A stretch of 13,323 nt of DNA from Clostridiales bacterium (GTDB taxonomy: Bacteria > Bacillota > Clostridia > Oscillospirales > Oscillospiraceae), in the NCBI GenBank assembly GCA_003516765.1, contig DPCD01000187.1:1-13323 (forward strand), written 5' to 3'. A program made the translations under genes and the position numbers. Below the pieces are notes generated by a model. It did no database searches and had not been told where the DNA came from. It saw only the letters and a program-made list of their open reading frames with translations. Shown one piece after another: positions 6,787-12,910 of this stretch. Position 1 is the first letter of the stretch. Every line of letters begins with the position of its first letter.

Positions 6787-8778
6787 ATGCAGAAAATTGG
6801 CGTTTTTGTCTGCCATTGCGGCACGAACATTGCTGCGACGGTGGACGTGGCAAGGGTCGCCGAAATGCTCGGGCGTGAACCGGGCGTGGTGTTCGCCACC
6901 GACTATCCCTATATGTGTTCCCAGACCGGGCAGCAGATGATTCAGGATAAAATTCGCGAGCTGGGGTTGACCGGCGTGGTGATCTGCTCCTGCTCACCGA
7001 GAATGCATGAGCAGACCTTCCGCAAAGCATGCGCAAAGGCGGGGCTCAACGACTACATGGTCGAAATCGCAAATATCCGCGAGCAATGCTCCTGGATTCA
7101 CAAGGACCGGCAGGAGGCGACCGAAAAGGCAATCCTTCTGGGAAGAGCTGCGATTGCAAAGGTGCAGCTCAATGCGCCCTTAACCGCAGGCAGCAGCCCT
7201 GTGACAAAGCGGGCACTGGTCATCGGCGGCGGCATCGCGGGCATCCAGACGGCGCTCGATATCGCCGAGGCAGGCTTCGAGGTCGATATCGTCGAGAAGC
7301 AGCCGACCATCGGCGGCAAGATGACGCAGATCGATAAGACCTTCCCGACGCTCGATTGTGCGGCGTGTATCCTGACGCCAAAAATGGTCGACTGCGCACA
7401 GAATGATAAAATCCACATCTATGCCTATTCCGAGGTAGAACACGTGGGCGGCTTCGTCGGAAATTTCCATGTGAAAATCCGCCGCAAGGCGCGCTTTGTA
7501 AAAGAAGATGTCTGCACCGGCTGTGGGGCATGTACGGAAAAATGCCCGCAGAAGAAGGTGCCAAACGAGTTTAACCTGGGGCTCGATACCCGGCGCGCAA
7601 TCTACATACCCTTTGCTCAGGCAGTGCCGAAGGTTGCGACGATTGACCCCGACTCCTGCAATATGCTCAAAAACGGCAAATGCGGCGTGTGCGCGAAGGT
7701 CTGCACGGCAGGCGCCATTGACTACAAGCAGAAAGACGAGATCGTCGAGCGCGAGTACGGCGCGATCGTCGCCGCAACAGGCTTTCAACCCATCGATCTT
7801 TCCCAGTTTGACGAGTTTGCCTATTCAAAATCTCCGGACGTTGTTTCAAGTCTGGAGTTTGAGCGGCTGATGAATGCGGCAGGTCCCACGGGCGGAACGC
7901 TGCTTCGTCCTTCGGACGGCGCGCATCCGAAGACGATTGTCTTTGTTCAGTGCGTCGGCTCCAGATGCTCTGATGCGCAGAAGGGAAAGAGCTACTGCTC
8001 GAAAATCTGCTGCATGTATACGGCAAAGCACGCGATGCTCTGCCGCGAAAAGTATCCGGATACGGATGTTTATGTGTTCTACATCGACGTGCGGACCCCC
8101 GGCAAGAACTTCGACGAATTTTACCGCAGAGCCGTCGAGGAATACGGCGTGCATTACATCAAGGGCATGGTCGGAAAGGTCGTGCCTGAAAACGGAAAGC
8201 TCAAGGTGCAGGCGTCGGACCTGCTGGATAACCGGCAGCTGCATATTGATGCCGATATGGTTGTGCTTGCTGCGGCAATCGAGCCGGACAAGTCTGCACG
8301 CTCGGTCGCGACGATGCTGACCGCGTCCATGGACACGAATGATTTCTTCACCGAGGCGCACCCGAAGCTCCGTCCGGTCGAAAGCCCGACGGCAGGTGTG
8401 TTCCTCTCCGGTACGTGCCAGGGACCGAAGGACATCCCCGAGACCGTGGCGCAGGCGTCCGCGGCAGCGGCAAAGGTCATTGGGCTTTTGTGCAAGGACA
8501 GCCTGACATGCAACCCGTGCGTGGCAGAACCGAATGAGCTGATGTGCAACGGCTGTTCGAACTGCGAAAAGGTCTGTCCCTACGGCGCGATTACCTACGC
8601 CGACAAGGAATTCCGCGGACCGAACCGGACAACGCTGATCCGGCGCGTGGCGCAGGTCAATCCGGCGGTCTGTCAGGGCTGCGGTGCGTGTACGGTCGCG
8701 TGCATGTCCGGCGCGATGGACCTCAAGGGCTTCTCCAACAAACAGATTCTCGCGGAGGTGGATGCAATATGCAGGTAA
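6787..8778 (+). CDS. hdrA: Heterodisulfide reductase-like subunit A, electron-bifurcating flavoprotein
   Basis: This 663-residue protein is full-length HdrA, the subunit whose FAD splits electron pairs between a high- and a low-potential path. The N-terminal domain opens with VGVFVCHCGTNI-like sequence (Cys9, Cys11) and more cysteines that hold an extra cluster. The FAD-binding motif GGGIAG is at about 148-153, followed by GGKMTQIDKTFPTLDCAACI, the HdrA hallmark. An inserted ferredoxin domain has CTGCGACTEKCP from Cys243 and CGVCAKVC near 299. The thioredoxin-reductase-like part continues through QCVGSR and YCSKICCMYTAKHA. The C-terminal ferredoxin domain has CNGCSNCEKVCP (from Cys587) and CQGCGACTVAC (from Cys629) and is the likely exit for low-potential electrons to ferredoxin. 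AAAGGAGG (6773-6780) precedes the start. The 3' end overlaps the next gene by 10 bases, and the two proteins are known to bind each other in homologous complexes. Confidence 0.96.
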   Translation: MQKIGVFVCHCGTNIAATVDVARVAEMLGREPGVVFATDYPYMCSQTGQQMIQDKIRELGLTGVVICSCSPRMHEQTFRKACAKAGLNDYMVEIANIREQCSWIHKDRQEATEKAILLGRAAIAKVQLNAPLTAGSSPVTKRALVIGGGIAGIQTALDIAEAGFEVDIVEKQPTIGGKMTQIDKTFPTLDCAACILTPKMVDCAQNDKIHIYAYSEVEHVGGFVGNFHVKIRRKARFVKEDVCTGCGACTEKCPQKKVPNEFNLGLDTRRAIYIPFAQAVPKVATIDPDSCNMLKNGKCGVCAKVCTAGAIDYKQKDEIVEREYGAIVAATGFQPIDLSQFDEFAYSKSPDVVSSLEFERLMNAAGPTGGTLLRPSDGAHPKTIVFVQCVGSRCSDAQKGKSYCSKICCMYTAKHAMLCREKYPDTDVYVFYIDVRTPGKNFDEFYRRAVEEYGVHYIKGMVGKVVPENGKLKVQASDLLDNRQLHIDADMVVLAAAIEPDKSARSVATMLTASMDTNDFFTEAHPKLRPVESPTAGVFLSGTCQGPKDIPETVAQASAAAAKVIGLLCKDSLTCNPCVAEPNELMCNGCSNCEKVCPYGAITYADKEFRGPNRTTLIRRVAQVNPAVCQGCGACTVACMSGAMDLKGFSNKQILAEVDAICR

Positions 8779-9200
8779 ATTGGAAGCCGACGATTGTAGC
8801 GTTCTGCTGCAACTGGTGTTCGTATGCGGGCGCAGATCTGTCCGGCACCAACCGGCTGCAATATCCCGCGAATGTCAAGATCATCCGCATTCCGTGCTCG
8901 TGCCGCTTAAACCCCATGTTCATCCTCCGCGCGTTTCAGCGGGGCGCGGACGGCGTGATTCTCTGCGGCTGCCATCCGGGCGACTGCCACTACACGACTG
9001 GCAATTATTACGCCCGGCGGCGCATGACGCTGCTGTTTTCCATGCTGGACTTTCTCGGCGTGGAAAAAGAGCGCACGCGCGTGGAGTGGGTTTCTGCCGC
9101 CGAGGGCGCGAAGTTTGCCGCGACGATGAACGAGTTTGTCAAAACCATCACGGAGCTGGGCGAGAACCGCAGATTGGAGGACCTCAGATGCAAGGAGTAA
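8769..9200 (+). CDS. flxD: MvhD/FlxD-type [2Fe-2S] electron-transfer subunit
   Basis: This 143-residue protein is the MvhD family adaptor that passes electrons from an oxidoreductase to HdrA through a [2Fe-2S] cluster. The family motifs are clear: FCCNWCSYAGADL (Cys13, 14, 17), IPCSCRLNP (Cys43, 45) and CGCHPGDCHY (Cys66, 68, 73). The usual family sequence in the middle motif is MCSGRVDP, so Cys45 and Cys66 are additional here. I chose the ATG at 8769 because GGAGG (8754-8758) lies ten bases ahead and it gives the family N-terminus; the same frame is open further upstream only as a shadow inside hdrA. It overlaps hdrA by 10 bases and the next gene by 13. No hydrogenase genes are present; the neighbours are the Flx oxidoreductase genes, so FlxD is the fitting name. 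Confidence 0.9.
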   Translation: MQVNWKPTIVAFCCNWCSYAGADLSGTNRLQYPANVKIIRIPCSCRLNPMFILRAFQRGADGVILCGCHPGDCHYTTGNYYARRRMTLLFSMLDFLGVEKERTRVEWVSAAEGAKFAATMNEFVKTITELGENRRLEDLRCKE

Positions 9201-10165
9201 AGGAAAAAGCCTTGGAGCTGCTCTCGTCCGGGAAAGCGCAGCGGGTGCTCGGCTGGAAAAAGGGCGAGTTTTTCTACGATCTGACGCCCGGCACGTTTGA
9301 AAGCGTGCAGGAGGTCGAACGGGAATTTGCGTACGGCGTGTTTGCTGGCGCGAACCTGTCCAAATACTGCATCGCAGAGAGCAAAAAAGACGGTGTGACG
9401 GCGGTATTCTTAAAACCGTGCGATACATACTCGTTTGTCCAGCTTCTCAAAGAGTATAAAATCAAACGGGAGAAGGTCTATATCGTCGGTGTGCAGTGCG
9501 GCGGTATGTGCGACATGGAACGCATCCGCGCGCGCGGCATTTCCGGCGTGACTGCCGTAGAAGAGGCAGGGGAGGACCTGCGCATTTCCACCATCTACGG
9601 TGAGGAAACGATGAAAAAGGCGGACGCATTGCTTTTAAAATGCGCGACCTGTAAGAGCAAAAAGCTTGTGATCTTTGACGAGCTGCTCGGCGATCAGGGG
9701 GAAGATTGTGCCGACTGCGGTCGATTTGAGGAGGTCGAGCGGCTGGAAGCGTTAAGCCCCGAAGAACGCTTTTCCTTCTGGCGCGGGAAGCTTTCCCGCT
9801 GCATCCGCTGCAACGCCTGCCGAAACGTCTGTCCGGCATGTACGTGCGAAACCTGCGTGTTTGACAATCATGACCTGGGGACCGACAACAAGGCTCCGGC
9901 GAGCGACTTCGAAGAAAACTTCTTCCATATCATCCGCGCGTTCCATGTGACCTCCCGCTGCACCGATTGCGGTGAATGCTCCCGGGTCTGTCCGCAGCAC
10001 ATTCCGCTGCATCTTCTCAACCGGAAGCTGATCCGCGATACAAACGAGCTTTACGGCGCCTATCAGGCGGGCGCGGATCTGGAAACAAAGCCGCCGCTGA
10101 TGGATTACCGCACGGACGACTGTGAGCCGTCTGTGGTCTACGAGAGGGGAGGCGCGAAGGGATGA
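9188..10165 (+). CDS. FlxC-like 4Fe-4S oxidoreductase subunit (FrhB/FdhB-related)
   Basis: This 325-residue protein should carry electrons inside the Flx part of the complex. The N-terminal half (about 1-150) has the sequences AVFLKPCDTYSFVQLLKEY and YIVGVQCGGMCDMERI, like the F420-hydrogenase beta/formate dehydrogenase beta family. The C-terminal part has two 4Fe-4S motifs: CIRCNACRNVCPAC from Cys205 and CTDCGECSRVCP from Cys258. Between the halves are two extra CxxC pairs (Cys152/155 and Cys174/177) that could hold another metal. The start at 9188 has GGAGG (9176-9180) seven bases ahead and gives a normal N-terminus; the open frame that begins at 8684 is only an extension through the preceding gene. 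Overlaps of 13 bases upstream and 4 downstream show tight coupling. Which of this and the next gene equals FlxC or FlxB of Desulfovibrio is judged from order (D-C-B-A) only. Confidence 0.85.
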   Translation: MQGVKEKALELLSSGKAQRVLGWKKGEFFYDLTPGTFESVQEVEREFAYGVFAGANLSKYCIAESKKDGVTAVFLKPCDTYSFVQLLKEYKIKREKVYIVGVQCGGMCDMERIRARGISGVTAVEEAGEDLRISTIYGEETMKKADALLLKCATCKSKKLVIFDELLGDQGEDCADCGRFEEVERLEALSPEERFSFWRGKLSRCIRCNACRNVCPACTCETCVFDNHDLGTDNKAPASDFEENFFHIIRAFHVTSRCTDCGECSRVCPQHIPLHLLNRKLIRDTNELYGAYQAGADLETKPPLMDYRTDDCEPSVVYERGGAKG

Positions 10166-11190
10166 AAAAACTGCCGAAACAGAACCTCGACGATCTTTTC
10201 GCTGCCATCTCTGGGCAGCAGGCGCTTTATCTTCCGGTGGACGACGCTGCCGGTCAGGCACAGTTTACGCTGTGGCACGATGGCATGACGCTCTCCAGGC
10301 GGCACAATACCGTGCGCTCGGCAAAGGACCTCTTTTTCCCGCAGGTGGAAAATCTTGCCGGTTTCCGGCGCGAGGGGAAAGTAATTGAAATCTTTGAAAC
10401 AAGAGACGAAACAAAGCCCTTTGCCGTCTTCGGCGTGCGTGCGTGCGACGCAAGAAGCTTCGAGCTTCTGGACCGGGTGTTTCTGAACGAGCCGGTCGAC
10501 ACGTTCTATGCCGCCCGGCGCGAGGCGGGAACGATCATCACCCTTGCCTGCGAAAGACCGGACGAAACCTGCTTCTGCAGCTGCTTCGGCATCGATCCGG
10601 CGCAGCCGGCGGGAGATGTTTCCTGCTGGATGGACGAAGCGAATCTTTACTGGCAGGCGAACACCGAAAAGGGAAGGGCGCTGACCGATTGCCTTTCCAT
10701 GCTGGAGGACTGCGCGGACGACGCTGTGCGGGCGCAGCAGGAAAAAATCCATGGAATTCTGGATCGGCTGCCGCTTGCAAAGCTCGATCTGTCCGGCGTC
10801 GGCGCGGGGAAGACGAAGCAGCTGTTTGACCGCCCGGAATGGGCAAGCCTTTCGGAAAGCTGCCTCGGCTGCGGCACGTGTACCTTCGTGTGTCCGACGT
10901 GCCAGTGCTACGACGTGCAGGAGTTTGACACCGGCAAAACCGTCCGGCGCTTTCGCTGCTGGGACAGCTGCATGTACTCCGATTTTACGAAAATGTCGGC
11001 AGGGCAGCCCAGACCCACGCAGGTAGAACGCTTCCGGCAGCGGTTTTTGCATAAGCTGGTCTATTTCCCGGACAATAACGACGGTGTTTTCGGCTGCGTC
11101 GGCTGCGGCAGGTGTTTGCAGAAGTGTCCGATTCATATGAACATCGTCAAGGTCATCAAAACGTTGGGAGGCGGCGCGCATGAGAACTGA
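10162..11190 (+). CDS. FlxB-like 4Fe-4S subunit (AsrA/hydrogenase-beta-like)
   Basis: This 342-residue protein resembles anaerobic sulfite reductase subunit A and the beta subunit of archaeal sulfhydrogenase. The middle has GVRACDARSFELLDRVF (about residues 92-108) and, some 30 residues on, ETCFCSCFGIDP, both typical of that family. The C-terminal ferredoxin part has CLGCGTCTFVCPTCQC from Cys234 and CVGCGRCLQKCPIHMN from Cys312, giving two 4Fe-4S clusters. In AsrAB-like pairs this subunit takes electrons from the FAD/NAD(P) protein encoded next. The ATG overlaps the previous stop as ATGA, with GGGGAGG at 10146-10152; the next gene starts 11 bases before its end. No sulfite reductase catalytic subunit (AsrC) is seen, so a sulfite role is unlikely. 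Confidence 0.88.
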   Translation: MKKLPKQNLDDLFAAISGQQALYLPVDDAAGQAQFTLWHDGMTLSRRHNTVRSAKDLFFPQVENLAGFRREGKVIEIFETRDETKPFAVFGVRACDARSFELLDRVFLNEPVDTFYAARREAGTIITLACERPDETCFCSCFGIDPAQPAGDVSCWMDEANLYWQANTEKGRALTDCLSMLEDCADDAVRAQQEKIHGILDRLPLAKLDLSGVGAGKTKQLFDRPEWASLSESCLGCGTCTFVCPTCQCYDVQEFDTGKTVRRFRCWDSCMYSDFTKMSAGQPRPTQVERFRQRFLHKLVYFPDNNDGVFGCVGCGRCLQKCPIHMNIVKVIKTLGGGAHEN

Positions 11191-12007
11191 TCCTTTGATT
11201 CCGAACCTTGCCGTCGTGACGGACATCCGTGTGGATACGCCGGACGTCAAGACCTTTCGCGTGGTGGGGGTAAACGGCAAAAAGCCCTTCGGGCATATCC
11301 CCGGGCAGTGCGCGATGCTCTCCGTTCCCGGTGTGGGCGAGGCGCTGTTTTCCATCACCTCCAGCCCCACGGAAAAAGACTTCGTGGAGTTCTCGATCAA
11401 AAAATGCGGCTGCGTGACCTCGTGGCTGCACGACATGGAGCCGGGACAGCAGATCACCCTCCGCGGACCCTACGGAAACGGCTTCCCGGTCGATACCGCA
11501 TTTGCGGGCAGAGATTTGCTCTTCATTGCGGGCGGCATTGGACTGGCTCCCTTGCATTCAGTGATCAACTACTGCCGGCATTACCGAAGCCGCTACGGAA
11601 AAATCGACATCGTCTACGGCTCACGCTCGAAAGAAGACCTTGTCGACTACCCGGAAATCGAGTCCGTCTGGTATAAGGAGGACGGGATCAGCGTCCACCT
11701 GACCATCGACCGCGAGCAGCCGGATTGGGACGGGCATGTCGGCTTTGTGCCGAACTATGTCAGAGAGCTGGGCTTCACGACGGACAAAACAGTCGTGATG
11801 TGCGGACCTCCCGTCATGATCAAGTTTACCCTCGCGGCTCTGATGGAGCTGGGCTTTGCGCGCGAGCAGGTGTATACGACGATGGAGCTGAAAATGAAGT
11901 GCGCGCTCGGAAAGTGCGGCAGGTGCAACATCGGAAACAAATACGTCTGCAAGGACGGACCGGTCTTCCGGTTTGATCAGCTGGATGAACTTCCGGATGA
12001 GTACTGA
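11180..12007 (+). CDS. flxA: FlxA-like FAD/NAD(P)H oxidoreductase (AsrB/PyrK family)
   Basis: This 275-residue protein is the probable NADH entry point of the complex. The FAD-binding barrel (about 1-105) includes PGQCAMLSVPG, the flavin motif ALFSITSSP and RGPYGNGFP. The pyridine-nucleotide domain has LLFIAGGIGLAPLHSVI (about 112-128) and VVMCGPPVMIKF (about 205-216). The C-terminus has Cys241, 246, 249 and 257 (CALGKCGRCNIG, then YVCKDG), the [2Fe-2S] site of the PyrK/AsrB group. NADH or NADPH cannot be told apart by eye; the Flx family is described as NADH-linked. GGGAGG (11166-11171) lies eight bases before the ATG, inside the end of the previous gene. After its stop the tight gene packing is broken by a 215-base hairpin-rich gap. 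Confidence 0.9.
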   Translation: MRTDPLIPNLAVVTDIRVDTPDVKTFRVVGVNGKKPFGHIPGQCAMLSVPGVGEALFSITSSPTEKDFVEFSIKKCGCVTSWLHDMEPGQQITLRGPYGNGFPVDTAFAGRDLLFIAGGIGLAPLHSVINYCRHYRSRYGKIDIVYGSRSKEDLVDYPEIESVWYKEDGISVHLTIDREQPDWDGHVGFVPNYVRELGFTTDKTVVMCGPPVMIKFTLAALMELGFAREQVYTTMELKMKCALGKCGRCNIGNKYVCKDGPVFRFDQLDELPDEY

Positions 12008-12009
12008 AC

Positions 12010-12035
12010 TGGCAAAAAGCAGGGGCTTTTTGCCA
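12010..12035 (+). terminator. Hairpin just after flxA, possible attenuator or mRNA 3'-end stabiliser
   Basis: A perfect 11-bp stem with a 4-base loop lies two bases after the flxA stop. Its 3' arm holds TTTTT but the base after the stem is AAAGGGG, not a T-run, so it is not a standard terminator. It could slow polymerase or fix an mRNA end so that the fumarate reductase genes are expressed at a different level from the Hdr-Flx genes. Confidence 0.35.
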
Positions 12036-12176
12036 AAGGGGATGCGCCTCGACTGCGCGCATAATTTTGTCCTGTAGGGACAAAATTCAACACTTGCGAG
12101 GCGAGGCGTATTGTTCCGGTCGGCAAAGCCGCCGGATACAATGGATTTCCATTTTATTTCGCCCTGCGGGGCGAAA
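12010..12176. repeat. Cluster of perfect palindromes, likely an intergenic repeat element (REP/MITE-like)
   Basis: Five hairpins are packed into 167 bases. (1) TGGCAAAAAGC 12010-12020 pairs with 12025-12035 (11 bp, loop AGGG). (2) ATGCGCCTCG 12042-12051 pairs with CGAGGCGTAT 12102-12111 as RNA with one G-U pair, and encloses (3) AATTTTGTCC 12063-12072 with 12078-12087 (perfect 10 bp). (4) TCCGG-t-CGGC 12115-12124 with 12128-12136. (5) TTTCGCCC 12157-12164 with 12169-12176 (perfect 8 bp, loop TGCG). CGAGG is also directly repeated (12097-12108). It codes for nothing I recognise and sits between FlxA and the fumarate reductase genes. Such arrays are typical of dispersed palindromic repeats in Clostridia, but copy number cannot be seen here. 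Confidence 0.6.
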
Positions 12177-12222
12177 CTCTACGAGGTTATTCCGAAGTGG
12201 AGAATTGGAAAGGAGAAACGCA

Positions 12223-12897
12223 ATGGAACATATGGTGCATGTTTTTCTGTTCGGAAAAAAATATGAGGTGCCCGAGAGCCTGACCATCATGGAAGCGATG
12301 GAGTACGCGGGCTACCAGCTTGTGCGCGGCTGCGGCTGTCGCAACGGCTTCTGCGGCGCATGCGCGACGATCTACCGCATTGCGGGCGACCGCGAGCTTA
12401 AGGCGTGTCTGGCATGTTCGACAAAGGTCGAAAACAACATGTATGTGGCGACGCTGCCGTTTTTCCCGCTGGTCAAAGAGGTCTATGACATCGAAAAAGT
12501 CAAGCCGACCCAGCAAATCATGATGCAGCTCTACCCCGAGATCTATTCCTGCGTCGGCTGCAACGCCTGCACGAAGGCGTGCACGCAGGGGCTGAACGTC
12601 ATGCAGTACATCGCCTACGCCCAGCGCGGGGAGTATGAAAAGTGCGCGGAGGAATCGTTCGACTGCGTCATGTGCGGCGTGTGCTCATCGCGGTGTCCCG
12701 CGGGTATTTCGCACCCGCAGGTCGCCATGCTGGCGCGCCGGCTCAACGGCAAATATCTCGCGCCGCACTGCGAGCATCTGGACGCGCGCGTGGCGGAAAT
12801 CCGCGAAGGAAAATTCGAGGCGCTGCTGGAAAACCTGATGGGAAAGCCGCTGGAAGAGATGAAGGAGCTTTACAACCATCGCGAGATCGAAGCGTAA
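12223..12897 (+). CDS. Fumarate reductase-type iron-sulfur subunit (N-terminal part of TfrB-like; FrdB/HdrC-like)
   Basis: This 224-residue protein should carry electrons to the FrdA-type flavoprotein encoded next. The N-terminal ferredoxin domain has Cys39, 44, 47 and 62 (GCGCRNGFCGAC, then KAC), the C-x4-C-x2-C-x14-C pattern of the FrdB [2Fe-2S] site. The C-terminal part has two full motifs, Cys110, 113, 116, 120 and Cys148, 151, 154, 158 (CVMCGVCSSRCPAGI), for two [4Fe-4S] clusters. Quinone-linked FrdB/SdhB instead has a [3Fe-4S] site with a missing ligand, so this protein is of the soluble, TfrB-like kind. TfrB goes on into CCG domains; this one stops before them, and the operon has a separate HdrB. 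The ATG at 12223 is chosen for AGGAG (12211-12215) seven bases ahead and the ferredoxin-like N-terminus; the open frame from 12067 runs back through the hairpin element and is not credible. Confidence 0.85.
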   Translation: MEHMVHVFLFGKKYEVPESLTIMEAMEYAGYQLVRGCGCRNGFCGACATIYRIAGDRELKACLACSTKVENNMYVATLPFFPLVKEVYDIEKVKPTQQIMMQLYPEIYSCVGCNACTKACTQGLNVMQYIAYAQRGEYEKCAEESFDCVMCGVCSSRCPAGISHPQVAMLARRLNGKYLAPHCEHLDARVAEIREGKFEALLENLMGKPLEEMKELYNHREIEA

Positions 12898-12910
12898 GGA
12901 GGAAGGAGCC

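Noticed and set aside
5604..9200. Methanogen-type heterodisulfide reductase-hydrogenase complex
   Set aside because: The Hdr subunits are genuine in motif, but no hydrogenase large or small subunit is present and the rest of the window is bacterial, so a CoM/CoB role is not credible.
10138..11457. Long open frame on the minus strand (439 codons) opposite the FlxB/FlxA genes
   Set aside because: It is a shadow of two genes with clear cluster motifs and has no recognisable domain or start signal.
10162..12007. AsrAB anaerobic sulfite reductase
   Set aside because: The two proteins resemble AsrA and AsrB, but there is no AsrC catalytic subunit with siroheme motifs, and the neighbours are Hdr and MvhD/FlxD genes, which fits the Flx assignment.
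12010..12176. CRISPR array or riboswitch in the hairpin-rich gap
   Set aside because: There are no regularly spaced direct repeats with spacers, and I recognise no known riboswitch core; the hairpins differ from one another.
12067..12222. N-terminal extension of the FrdB-like protein back to an ATG at 12067
   Set aside because: The extension translates the hairpin element, has no ribosome site and no similarity to ferredoxin domains; the ATG at 12223 has AGGAG at good spacing.
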